From Elusimicrobiota bacterium (lineage in GTDB: Bacteria > Elusimicrobiota > Elusimicrobia > UBA1565 > UBA9628): a stretch of DNA of 64,000 bases. This document shows positions 41,056 through 48,626 of this stretch, in pieces. The notes under the pieces were generated by a model that was given only the letters and a program-made list of their open reading frames with translations, was not told where the DNA came from and did no database searches. The DNA is taken from positions 183,800 through 247,799 of the forward strand of contig JACQAZ010000005.1 of NCBI GenBank assembly GCA_016194705.1. The letters run 5' to 3'. A program made the position numbers and the translations under genes. Position 1 is the stretch's first letter, and the number at the start of each line of letters is the position of its first letter.

Positions 41056-42069
41056 CTACAAGATAGCTCCCACGAGCCCCTGCATGACGGCCCCGATAAG
41101 CCCCATCATCATCATCTGCATCATCATCTGCTGCATGTTGGGCTTGGTGTCGGGCGGAACGACGGGGGGAGGGGTGATGGTCTTCTGGTCGATCTTGGGA
41201 TCGTTGGCCTTGAGATTCCTCGGGGCCGAGTCGAGCCGGCCGTAGCCGGCGCCGCCCAAAGCCACGCCGCCGCCGCCGCCGTCGCCCACGCCCGAACCGG
41301 CGCCGCGGCCGCCTGCGGAGAACGAGGTCCCGTCGAAGCTGCGGCCTCCCATGGCCGAGGCCAAATCGTTGCTCTTCTGACCGGCGGCCGCGATCGCGCC
41401 GTTGGCCGCGCCGTTGAGCCTCTTCATGGACGCGGTCGCGTTCTTCATGAGCCCCTCATCGGACGCGCCGCCGCCCAAGCCCTTCGCGAAGGAGACGCCG
41501 GTGTTGGCCTTGCCCGTGCCGAAGGCCGATAGGCCTCCTTCGCCGCCGCCCGCGCTGAACGAGGCTCCGGAGCTCCCGCCCCCGCCGCCCCCGCCCGACA
41601 GCGCTTGGAAATTGGCCTTGGGCGCGGCGAAGCCCTTCTGCGCCTTCTCGCCGCCCCAGCCCGAGGCGTCGGCGGAGGCCGAGCGCGTAGCGGACTTGCG
41701 CGCGATGTCCTTGAGCGCGTTGGCCAGGCTGCCGCCGGCGCCGGCCGACGAGGAAGCGGCCGAGCTCGCCGCGACCTCCTCAGGCGCTTGGTACAAAGAC
41801 GAGGTGATGGGCCCTTCGTGCTTGCGGTACGGCCCCGCGCCGTCCATCGAGAGATCGACGGCCGAACCGGGGGCTCCGGCGGGGTTCTTGGCTGAATCGA
41901 GGCTCTGTTCGCCGCGCAGACCGCGCTCGCCGCCGGCGCCGCCGCCGCTGGTCTGCGCGTCGACGCCGGGCATGCAGATCCAGGCTCCGACGACGCCGAA
42001 GGCGACGAGGATGACCCACCAATACTTCTTGAACGGGTCGTTGGTGCGGCTGATTCTGACGGTATTCAT
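41056..42069 (-). CDS. Membrane protein with Met-rich C-terminus
   Basis: 337 residues. Short basic start, transmembrane helix ~16-33, then a long Gly/Ala/Ser-rich extracytoplasmic region with poly-Gly runs and GRGAGSGVG-type segments. The end is unusual: a run of methionines (MQQMMMQMMMMG) followed by the hydrophobic LIGAVMQGLVGAIL, which could be a second membrane insertion or a protein-interaction tail. It is the first gene of the operon 42069-41047-39621 and has the shared promoter and operator-like repeat. Ribosome site is weak (AGAG). No homologous family recognised. Confidence 0.7.
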   Translation of the reverse strand: MNTVRISRTNDPFKKYWWVILVAFGVVGAWICMPGVDAQTSGGGAGGERGLRGEQSLDSAKNPAGAPGSAVDLSMDGAGPYRKHEGPITSSLYQAPEEVAASSAASSSAGAGGSLANALKDIARKSATRSASADASGWGGEKAQKGFAAPKANFQALSGGGGGGGSSGASFSAGGGEGGLSAFGTGKANTGVSFAKGLGGGASDEGLMKNATASMKRLNGAANGAIAAAGQKSNDLASAMGGRSFDGTSFSAGGRGAGSGVGDGGGGGVALGGAGYGRLDSAPRNLKANDPKIDQKTITPPPVVPPDTKPNMQQMMMQMMMMGLIGAVMQGLVGAIL

Positions 42070-42081
42070 GGCTCTATTGGG

Positions 42082-42110
42082 AGTTTACCCCCCCCGCCAT
42101 TTTTTGTCAA
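42082..42110 (-). promoter_or_regulatory. Sigma-70-type promoter of the 42069 operon
   Basis: TTGACA (42105-42110), 17-bp spacer containing a run of eight G on the minus strand, TAAACT (42082-42087). Confidence 0.85.
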
Positions 42111-42118
42111 TGGAATTG

Positions 42119-42140
42119 CTTATTCTTACTATCTTTTTAC
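42119..42140 (-). promoter_or_regulatory. Candidate regulator site, GTAA 11-bp direct repeat
   Basis: GTAAAAAGATA followed by GTAAGAATAAG, starting exactly 30 bp upstream of -35. Nearly the same as 50518-50539 and 47460-47481. One helical turn between repeat units fits two regulator protomers on one face of the DNA. Confidence 0.65.
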
Positions 42141-42158
42141 CCTAGGGAAGGGTGCTAA

Positions 42159-42185
42159 AAGAGCTTTGCGCCGAAGGCGCAAAGC
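42159..42185 (-). terminator. Rho-independent terminator with UUCG loop
   Basis: On the minus strand a perfect 10-bp stem (GCTTTGCGCC / GGCGCAAAGC) closes on a C(UUCG)G tetraloop and is followed by TCTTTT. It lies about 40 bases after the stop of the FtsH-like gene and should end the transcript coming from 47394 or 45648. Confidence 0.85.
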
Positions 42186-42225
42186 CGCCCGCCGCAGGCG
42201 CCCTGAAAGTCAGCCTGGAGCCCTT

Positions 42226-43923
42226 TTAAGTCAGCGCCTTTGTTTCCCAGGGGTACGGGCCGCCCCCGCCCGGCTCGACGGTCGGCTCGGGGATGGGTTT
42301 GGGCGGCTTGCCGTACTCCTGGAAGATCGCGACGATCTCGTCGTAGTCGAGCTCGTCGCGCTTGAGCAGCTCGGCCGCGAAGCGGTCGAGGATCTTGATC
42401 TCGGCCTTCAGGATGGTCTCCGTGGCCTGGAGGCACTCGCGCAGGATGGCTTGGCTCGCGTCGTTGAGCTTTTGCTTGATTGCCTCCGAGAGCTGGTTGG
42501 AGTAGTTGTAGCCCCCGGCGGGGATCATGTCGAAGTCGCCGACCAGGCCGTCGCCCCCCATTCCGACGTTCCAGACCATCATGTGGGCCAGCATCATCGC
42601 GTTGGAAAAATCGGAGCTGACCCCGGTCGTCGTGACCCCGTATTTGAGCCTTTCGGCGACGTAGCCGGCCAGCGACACCATGATGTCGGCCCTGAGCATG
42701 CCCCCGTCCTCGCTGTAGAGCTCCTCGCGCGGCACCGAGTGCACCACGCCCAAGATGCCGCCGCGCTGGATGATGGAGGCCTTGAACACGTCGTTGGTCG
42801 GATGCGCGAGATAGACGAGCAGGAGGTGCCCGGCCTCGTGGTAGGCGGTCATCTCGCGCTCGCGCGGCGTCATGTTGAGGCGGTGCGCCACGCCGAGCTC
42901 GATGCGCTCGATGGCCTGCGAGACGTCCTTGTAGTTGATCATGTCGCGCTTGCCGCGCACCGCGATGAGAGCCGCCTCTTTGAGTATGTTCTCGATCTCG
43001 GCCGGGGTCTTGCGGATCGTCTTGCGCGCCAGGCGCGCGAAGTCGACGCTGGGGTCGACCTTGACCCGCTTGGCGTAGTATTCGAAGATCTGGCGGCGCT
43101 CCGTCAAATTCGGCCGGCCGATCGTGATCGTGCGGTCGAAGCGCCCCGGGCGGACCAAGGCGGTGTCGAGGACCTTGGGCTGCGCGTTCATCGCGCCCAT
43201 GACGACGATGTTGGCGTCCTCGTCGGTGAGGCCGTCCATCTCGACGAGCAGCTGGTTCAAGGTGCTGTTGGACTCAGACGAGCCGCCGAAGGCGTCCATG
43301 AAGACGCGCGCCTTGCCGACGACCTCGAGCTCGTCGATGAAGATGATGCAGGCGCCGTAGGCCTTGGCGTAGAGCCGCGCGCGCGTGAAGAGCTTGCGCA
43401 CGCGGGACGCGCCGACGCCGACGAAGATCTCGACGAACTCGGAGCCTGAAGTGGATAGGAATGGAACACCGGCTTCTGTCGCGATGGCCTTGGCGAGCAT
43501 GGTCTTTCCGCAGCCGGGCGGGCCGATCATCAGCAGGCCGTGCAGGATCTTGCCGCCGACCTTCTTCAAGACCGAGCGGTCCTTGATGAGCTGCACGACC
43601 TCCCAGGCCTCGCGCTTGGCCTCGTTCTGGCCGATCACGTCGGTGAAGCGGACCTTGATCGCGTCGAGGTCGATCTTCGAGCGCTTGAAGCGGGCGAAGC
43701 CCCCGCCGTACTGCAGGAGGTACAGGAACGCGACGAAGATCAAGGTCTGCACGACTCCGAAGGGCATCGAGGCCACGTTGATGCCGATGATGTAGCGCCG
43801 GACGCTCTCCTCCATCGTGGCGAGATACCAGATCGGGATGATCGACGAGATGATGACCAGAAGGATGATGGCCACATACAGGCCGTACATGTGCCACCAC
43901 AGCCGGAATCTAGCCCAAAGCAT
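42226..43923 (-). CDS. Divergent FtsH-like AAA+ zinc metalloprotease
   Basis: 565 residues. Two transmembrane helices (~13-34 and ~53-71) with only a ~20-residue loop between them, where FtsH has a ~70-residue periplasmic domain. AAA+ module: Walker A GPPGCGKT (134-141), Walker B IIFIDELE, second region of homology ending in RPGRFDR. Protease: HEAGH zinc site (~360) and a downstream SSDFSNA acidic ligand region. All catalytic residues seem present. FtsH degrades membrane and short-lived proteins from the cytoplasmic side. Here it sits directly after TadE/TadG-like genes (28-base gap, GGAGACC ribosome site) and before a terminator, suggesting a dedicated quality-control or processing role for this locus rather than the general housekeeping FtsH. 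That link is inference. Confidence 0.85.
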   Translation of the reverse strand: MLWARFRLWWHMYGLYVAIILLVIISSIIPIWYLATMEESVRRYIIGINVASMPFGVVQTLIFVAFLYLLQYGGGFARFKRSKIDLDAIKVRFTDVIGQNEAKREAWEVVQLIKDRSVLKKVGGKILHGLLMIGPPGCGKTMLAKAIATEAGVPFLSTSGSEFVEIFVGVGASRVRKLFTRARLYAKAYGACIIFIDELEVVGKARVFMDAFGGSSESNSTLNQLLVEMDGLTDEDANIVVMGAMNAQPKVLDTALVRPGRFDRTITIGRPNLTERRQIFEYYAKRVKVDPSVDFARLARKTIRKTPAEIENILKEAALIAVRGKRDMINYKDVSQAIERIELGVAHRLNMTPREREMTAYHEAGHLLLVYLAHPTNDVFKASIIQRGGILGVVHSVPREELYSEDGGMLRADIMVSLAGYVAERLKYGVTTTGVSSDFSNAMMLAHMMVWNVGMGGDGLVGDFDMIPAGGYNYSNQLSEAIKQKLNDASQAILRECLQATETILKAEIKILDRFAAELLKRDELDYDEIVAIFQEYGKPPKPIPEPTVEPGGGGPYPWETKALT

Positions 43924-43951
43924 GAGGTCTCCTATGGATCTGTTTCAATTT

Positions 43952-44443
43952 CTATTGCTGGAGGCCCGGGAGGACGAAGGCGATGGGCCGGTCTCGGTTG
44001 GGGACGTATTTCGTGACGCTGAAATCCATGCCCTGCGACTTGTACATCCAGCCCACGTCGAGGACGGGCGCGGTCTTGACCTCGAGCGTGCAGACATTCC
44101 AGACCTGGGTCCGTTCGCACTTGAACGACGGCCCGTTGCCGGAGAGGTAGGTCAGGTTGAGGAACTTCTCGGTCTTGGAGCCGAACCCCAGGTATTTTCC
44201 AATGTTCGACTCGATATCGTCGTGCAAAGTGCCGTCGTCGAAGCCCGAGTACTCGAAGTTGCGGTGCGACTCGAGCTGCCAGCGGCGCGCGCCGTAATAT
44301 GAGGCGATCTCCATTTTTTGGACCAGGACCAATAACGCGAAAATCTTAGCAAATGCGAAGAGGAAAAAGAGGAAGATGGGAAACAACAGCACGGTCTCCG
44401 TCGTCGCCTGCCCTCTCGCCCCTCTGTTGACACCGGCCTTCAT
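43952..44443 (-). CDS. tadE: TadE-like pseudopilin
   Basis: 163 residues from the ATG at 44443, which overlaps the previous stop by ATGA. The start RGARGQATTETVLLFPIFLFFLFAF is the TadE hallmark: basic tail, GQ, E at the end of the charged stretch, then a hydrophobic helix (~18-42). The rest is a periplasmic domain with one Cys pair (KCERTQ, VCTLEV). TadE-like proteins are minor components of Tad pilus assembly, processed by a prepilin peptidase or inserted by the same route. Translational coupling with the TadG-like gene before it supports a two-subunit unit. Confidence 0.75.
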   Translation of the reverse strand: MKAGVNRGARGQATTETVLLFPIFLFFLFAFAKIFALLVLVQKMEIASYYGARRWQLESHRNFEYSGFDDGTLHDDIESNIGKYLGFGSKTEKFLNLTYLSGNGPSFKCERTQVWNVCTLEVKTAPVLDVGWMYKSQGMDFSVTKYVPNRDRPIAFVLPGLQQ

Positions 44444-45648
44444 GGATAAGTTCTCACCTGGAACTTCGGGGTGGGGTCGGGCCAGACCGACGGCATCGAT
44501 CCGCCGAAGCCGTCGACGAAGGCGGTCGCCGACACGACGGGCTGGCCGCCGGGATCGCCGTTGCGCGCCAGGCCCTTGAGCGAGACGTTGAAGTAGTTGC
44601 TCGAAGGAGGCGCCCAGGCGAAGGTGACGGGCCAGCCTATCCCTGAGTCGAGCGTCATGGTCTTGAGCGTGTTCTTGTCGACGGTGACGACCTGGAACAG
44701 GCCGTCGCAGTTCTCGCCGATGTTGTTGGGCATCTCGGGGATGGGCACCGAGCCGACCATGAAGGTCTTCTGGAACAGGTTCTGGGGCGTGACGGTGTTG
44801 CCGTAGAAGAGCACGTGCTTGACGCAGTGGAAGTTGACGGCGGCGTTCTTGGCGGAATTGAACCCGGCGTCGTTGCCGTTGCTGAAGTTGGCCGCCGCCT
44901 TCTGCGCCTCGCCGATCGCGTTGTCGCCGCCGACATTGAGCCAGTAGGACTTCTGCAGGAAGTTGTGGCGCTTGCCCTCGGTCGTGAGCCGCCGCAGGAC
45001 CTGGAACTGCGCCGACTCGACCGAGCCCAGCAGCTGGAAGATCTGCACATAGAGGCGGTAGACTTGGTTGGCGTCGTCCCAGTTGACGTTCCAGAACTGG
45101 GCCGTGTGCTTGCTGATCAGCACCACGCAGTTGCTGGCGCTGGCGTTGGCGTCCGTGTCCGAGCAGTCCTGTCCCTCGGGGTCGGGGTTGGCCGTGTTGA
45201 TCGTCGAGTTGCGCGTACTCATGTCCGGCGAGTTGGCGCCGTACTCGATGTCCCAGAGCGGCAGGGTGCCCGCCGAGTTGGCGAAGGAGTCGGGGTTGGG
45301 ATCCTGCTTGCTGCGCGGGAAGGCCCCGTCGTTGAAGAGCAGTTCGTCGAGCGTCGTGTCGCCCGAGCAGCCGGATTTTCCGAGGCACTGCATCGGCGTG
45401 CCGTGGAAGCCCTCCCAGAAGATGCGCATCGGGAAGGCCCCGTTGACGTAGGCCGAGCGGTTGAGGAAGTCCGAGTAGTTGGTCATCTCGACGAAGACCG
45501 CGGCGTCGGCGGCGAACTGGTGGCGGATCTTCTCGCGCGAGAGCTTGGCGGTCTCGAAGAGCAGGAAGACGAAGAGCATCAGCGTGGGAAAAAAGAAGGC
45601 GGCGGGAATGACGATCTGGCCCTTCGAGGGAGACCCCCGGAGCTTCAT
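44440..45648 (-). CDS. TadG-like pilus assembly protein
   Basis: 402 residues. N-terminus KGQIVIPAAFFFPTLMLFVF with the helix at ~12-33 followed by ETAKLSREKIRHQFAADAAV, as in TadE/TadG family proteins, where the helix leads into a long amphipathic stem. The periplasmic part (~50-400) contains a CLGKSGC loop and mixed alpha/beta sequence; I see no von Willebrand domain of the classical TadG. It overlaps the tadE start by four bases. TTGAAT-17-TATAAC lies just 6 bases before the ATG, predicting a leaderless mRNA in addition to read-through from 47394. Likely partner of the TadE-like protein at the inner membrane. Confidence 0.7.
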   Translation of the reverse strand: MKLRGSPSKGQIVIPAAFFFPTLMLFVFLLFETAKLSREKIRHQFAADAAVFVEMTNYSDFLNRSAYVNGAFPMRIFWEGFHGTPMQCLGKSGCSGDTTLDELLFNDGAFPRSKQDPNPDSFANSAGTLPLWDIEYGANSPDMSTRNSTINTANPDPEGQDCSDTDANASASNCVVLISKHTAQFWNVNWDDANQVYRLYVQIFQLLGSVESAQFQVLRRLTTEGKRHNFLQKSYWLNVGGDNAIGEAQKAAANFSNGNDAGFNSAKNAAVNFHCVKHVLFYGNTVTPQNLFQKTFMVGSVPIPEMPNNIGENCDGLFQVVTVDKNTLKTMTLDSGIGWPVTFAWAPPSSNYFNVSLKGLARNGDPGGQPVVSATAFVDGFGGSMPSVWPDPTPKFQVRTYP

Positions 45649-45654
45649 GTCGAT

Positions 45655-45683
45655 GTTATAGCCCCGGCTGGGGAAAAATTCAA
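45655..45683 (-). promoter_or_regulatory. Promoter for a leaderless tadG-like transcript
   Basis: TTGAAT (45678-45683), 17-bp spacer, TATAAC (45655-45660), then 6 bases to the ATG at 45648, so the expected start point falls on the A of the start codon. No Shine-Dalgarno sequence is present. Confidence 0.65.
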
Positions 45684-45717
45684 GGCCTGGAAGGTAAAAA
45701 TTGCGTAACCGGCGCGT

Positions 45718-47394
45718 TCACGGACCGCCGGCCGCGCCCGCGCCCATCGCCGCTCCTCCGCCCGCCGCGAGACCGCCGGAAGGCAAAGTAAACGTGCCCA
45801 TGTTGCTGAAGGCAGTGGCGCATTGAGCATTGGTCGCCGTAGCGGAAGTACCGGAATAAGTGGCGGTCGTGTCGCCTGCGCTGGAGATCGACGACGCATC
45901 GCCGCTGTAGCCGTAGGCCGCGATGGCCGCGAGGGCCGTCACGATAGCGCCGATCGCCGTATAAGTCATGCCGGCCTGCTCGCCGCTTCCGCCGCTCGAC
46001 CAGATCATGATGCCGAGGATCGTCGCGACCAAAGCCAGGACGGCCGCGATGATGCAGAGGGCCTCGGCGATGCCGCGCAGAATCTCACCGGTACCGAAAG
46101 CGATGTCCGCGGAGTTGGCGATCATGCCGAGGATGGCCGCGGCCAACAACAAGACGGCGGCGATGACGAGCAGTATCTTGGCCATGTCCGCCAAGCCTTG
46201 CCAGGGCGCGCTATGCCTGTTGCCTGAAACCGGGCTGCACGAGGCGCCCGTGCTGGTCATGCCTGGCGGGCAAACGCAGCCGCCGCCGGGGCTCGAGACG
46301 AAACCTCCGCCGGGAAACTCGGTGTCGCAGGCGTCGAGGCCGGTGTTCAAATTGTTCCCTGTGTTGTCGCCGTTGCCGCCTCCGCCGCCTCCGCCGCCCC
46401 CGCCGGAATTGCCGGGCGTGTTATCAGCCGGCGCCGAGCCCCCGCCGACGCCAGCGCCGCCGCCGGTGATGGCGCTATCGCCCCCGACCGTCGGCTGGAA
46501 GGCGTTGGCGGCTTCCTGGGATTTGGTCTCGTTGATGCGCGCGCGCGAGCCGGCGGCCGACAACTGCGCCGCCCTGGACAACTGCCTGAAGGCCTTGCCG
46601 TGGCCCCCGCCGCTGAGGCGCGACAAGGGCGACGAGGTGCGGCTCTCCCTAGCCGGGGGAGCCAGAGCCGTCAGGGCCCCCATCGCGCTGCCGCCTCCGC
46701 CGAGCCGGCCCGCCGAAGCCATGCCTTTGCTGAAGCCGAAACTCGTTCCTCCTCCGGACGAGCGGCCGCTGCCCCCGGACGACGCGGAACCGAACGGGTT
46801 GCCCCCCAAGCCTTTCTTGGTCGCCCCGGCTCCTTGAGCCGCCGCCATCATGGCCGTGGCATCGGGCGCCTGGGGCGCGGCGTCGGACTTGGCTTTGGCG
46901 TCGGCGATCGCGGCCGCGTCGGCGGCGGCCTTGTCGGAGGCGGCCTTGGCCGCGGCCGCGGCGGCGCGCTCCTCCGGCGTCATCCCGTCGAGGCTCCCGG
47001 CGACCATTCCGGTCGAGTCGCCCGCCGTGTTCTGGCCGGAAGCCGAGCCTCCCTGAGACCGGTCCTTCGGGACGAAGGTCTGGGGCATGGCAGGCGCGGC
47101 GTCTCTCTTTTCGGCGGTCGTCTTGACGAACTTGCCCAGCATAACCGCGCTGACGCCCATTGAGCTCACGAGCATGCCGGCCATCAGCTTAGGGAGCAGA
47201 AGGGCGAAACGGGCTCCGAGATGGGCCTCCACAAAAGAAAGAAAGCCTCCCCCCGAGCCTTGGCCGCCCAAGGCGCCCGCGAATTTGCCGCCGGTGGCAG
47301 CGCCATGGCCGAGCCAGGCGGCGCCGCCCCGCTTGCGCTCTTTGCCCACCTTTTGGAGCTTCAGATTGGGAATCTCGACTGGCGTGTTATTCAT
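45718..47394 (-). CDS. PW-family membrane protein, copy B of duplicated module
   Basis: 558 residues. VEIPNLKLQKVGKERKRGG start, transmembrane helix ~63-86, Ala/Gln-rich helix (~130-190), Gly/Ser-rich segment, the motif GGDSAITGGGAG (~300), poly-Gly, a four-Cys knot (ACDTE, GGCVCPPG, ASCSP; ~350-385), SAPWQGLADMAK (~394-405), then four hydrophobic helices and a Gly-rich tail. Closely matches 48627-50420 along its whole length, including GGDSAITGGGAG, GGCVCPPG and APWQG. A DUF2332 gene precedes each, so the pair arose by duplication. Shared promoter and operator-like repeat lie upstream. Function unknown; a membrane-embedded structural subunit is likely. Confidence 0.8.
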   Translation of the reverse strand: MNNTPVEIPNLKLQKVGKERKRGGAAWLGHGAATGGKFAGALGGQGSGGGFLSFVEAHLGARFALLLPKLMAGMLVSSMGVSAVMLGKFVKTTAEKRDAAPAMPQTFVPKDRSQGGSASGQNTAGDSTGMVAGSLDGMTPEERAAAAAAKAASDKAAADAAAIADAKAKSDAAPQAPDATAMMAAAQGAGATKKGLGGNPFGSASSGGSGRSSGGGTSFGFSKGMASAGRLGGGGSAMGALTALAPPARESRTSSPLSRLSGGGHGKAFRQLSRAAQLSAAGSRARINETKSQEAANAFQPTVGGDSAITGGGAGVGGGSAPADNTPGNSGGGGGGGGGGNGDNTGNNLNTGLDACDTEFPGGGFVSSPGGGCVCPPGMTSTGASCSPVSGNRHSAPWQGLADMAKILLVIAAVLLLAAAILGMIANSADIAFGTGEILRGIAEALCIIAAVLALVATILGIMIWSSGGSGEQAGMTYTAIGAIVTALAAIAAYGYSGDASSISSAGDTTATYSGTSATATNAQCATAFSNMGTFTLPSGGLAAGGGAAMGAGAAGGP

Positions 47395-47421
47395 AAAATT
47401 GATTCTCCGAAGTTCAAAGTC

Positions 47422-47450
47422 AGTTTAGCCTCCGCCTCCGGCCTTGTCAA
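47422..47450 (-). promoter_or_regulatory. Sigma-70-type promoter of the 47394 gene
   Basis: TTGACA (47445-47450), 17-bp spacer, TAAACT (47422-47427). The leader contains CGGAGAATCAATTTT before the ATG, nearly the same as the leader of the paralogue at 50420 (GGAGAATAACTTTT). Confidence 0.85.
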
Positions 47451-47459
47451 TAGAAATTC

Positions 47460-47481
47460 AGCTTCCTTACTGTTTTTTTAC
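47460..47481 (-). promoter_or_regulatory. Candidate regulator site, GTAA 11-bp direct repeat
   Basis: GTAAAAAAACA followed by GTAAGGAAGCT, 31 bp upstream of -35. Same arrangement as 42119-42140 and 50518-50539. Confidence 0.6.
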
Positions 47482-47486
47482 ACTCC

Positions 47487-47503
47487 AAGGGGATGCGCCC
47501 CTT
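47487..47503 (-). terminator. Weak hairpin after the DUF2332 gene
   Basis: AAGGGG and CCCCTT can form a 6-bp stem with a 5-base loop starting at the stop codon of the gene at 47503. No clear U tract follows, so a terminator is only possible. Confidence 0.3.
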
Positions 47504-48570
47504 TACTCTGACTGGGCGGGCTTGGAAAGGCCGAGGAATTTGAGCGTCCCCTGAGCGTCGTAGAGGTCCTTCCTGGCGGCGAAATCGGCGCGGCCCATCT
47601 CATGGGAGGCCAGCAGGCCGCCCACCACGCGGTGGAGGCGGTATTGGACGGTCGTGGAGTACAGCTCTCCCCGAACAGTCTCCACCTCAAACCAGAGGGC
47701 CCGGTCTCCCCAAGGCCTGATAACCGCGAGCATCTCCGCCGCGAAGGCTTGGTAGTCCGTGTCCGCCATGCGGCTTGTGGTCAAGTAGTTGTAGAGAAGA
47801 AGGCCGACCTCTGGGTCGTCGGAAGGGATGTTCTTGGCGATGTACTTGGGCGCGAGATTGGTCGCGCAAGTCACGAGCTGGACCATCGCGGCGTCGCGCT
47901 CCCGACTCTTGCGCAGCGTCGCGATCGCACGGTCGAGGCTCGCGATGGCCGGCGCCTGGTCGGGGAATACGGCGGCCGTCAGCCAGCGCAGGTGCTTAAT
48001 ATCGTCGATAAGCAGCGGGGCGCAGTCGAAGCCGATGCGCGCGGCGACGAGTTCCGAGTCGAACTTTGGGTCGGGAGCGAGCACGTCGGCCAGCAGGTTG
48101 ATGCCCGCGCCGGTGTTGACCTCGACGAGATAATACGGCAGTCCGCGCGGCTGGAAATAAAGCCCGGCGGCGAAGCGCCACATCGAACCCGCGCCTTCGG
48201 AGTAATAGCGTCTCTCCCCGGACTTCAGATGCTCGAAGAACGACGACGGAGGGTCCGCGAGGAACTTCGCGAAAGCGGGCGAGGGGTCGGCCTCGGCCGT
48301 TCCGCCGCAGGACGGGAAGTAGGGCACGAGCGGGTTCTCGGCGTCGTCGAGGGCCTCGAAATGGACGCACGTCAAGAACAGGTTGACGGCCTCGGTCCAG
48401 GCGACGAACTGGCGCTGTTCCCAAGCCTTGAGCGTCCGCTTCCACCAGGCGGGATCGCCCTTCTTGAGCTCGGCCGCGAGGTAGCGAAAGAGGGCGGAAG
48501 TGACGGGGAGGTCGGAGAGATTGGCCGCCGAGCGCTCGGCCGAGGCGATGAAATCTTCCTTGCGGATCAC
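47503..48570 (-). CDS. DUF2332 family protein, copy B
   Basis: 355 residues, GTG start at 48570. Soluble, without signal peptide. Features matching DUF2332: YFPSCGG (~104-110), a VEVNTGAGINL stretch, RIGFDCAPL followed by RWLTAAVFPDQ (~210-220), and a C-terminal ALWFEVE. The function of this family is unknown. The first part includes KKGDPAWWKRTLKAWE, also conserved in the paralogue at 50557-51618. Each DUF2332 gene sits directly upstream of a PW-family membrane protein gene, which suggests a dedicated cytoplasmic partner. Its TATAAC box lies 7 bases before the GTG, so the mRNA is probably leaderless. Confidence 0.8.
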   Translation of the reverse strand: MIRKEDFIASAERSAANLSDLPVTSALFRYLAAELKKGDPAWWKRTLKAWEQRQFVAWTEAVNLFLTCVHFEALDDAENPLVPYFPSCGGTAEADPSPAFAKFLADPPSSFFEHLKSGERRYYSEGAGSMWRFAAGLYFQPRGLPYYLVEVNTGAGINLLADVLAPDPKFDSELVAARIGFDCAPLLIDDIKHLRWLTAAVFPDQAPAIASLDRAIATLRKSRERDAAMVQLVTCATNLAPKYIAKNIPSDDPEVGLLLYNYLTTSRMADTDYQAFAAEMLAVIRPWGDRALWFEVETVRGELYSTTVQYRLHRVVGGLLASHEMGRADFAARKDLYDAQGTLKFLGLSKPAQSE

Positions 48571-48577
48571 GGAAGAT

Positions 48578-48607
48578 GTTATAGCGTTTGACCGGCCGCC
48601 GGTTCAA
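48578..48607 (-). promoter_or_regulatory. Promoter of DUF2332 copy B
   Basis: TTGAAC (48602-48607), 18-bp spacer, TATAAC (48578-48583), then 7 bases to the GTG at 48570. Leaderless geometry like the promoter at 45655. Confidence 0.55.
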
Positions 48608-48626
48608 GCCCCGCGCGCTTTATACT

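Noticed and set aside
42088..42095. Poly-C run as a phase-variation tract
   Set aside because: Eight bases in a promoter spacer could vary, but a single sequence gives no evidence; 17-bp spacing is already optimal.
44444..45388. Long N-terminal extension of the TadE-like gene
   Set aside because: Out-of-frame reading through the tadG-like gene; the TadE hallmark starts at 44443.
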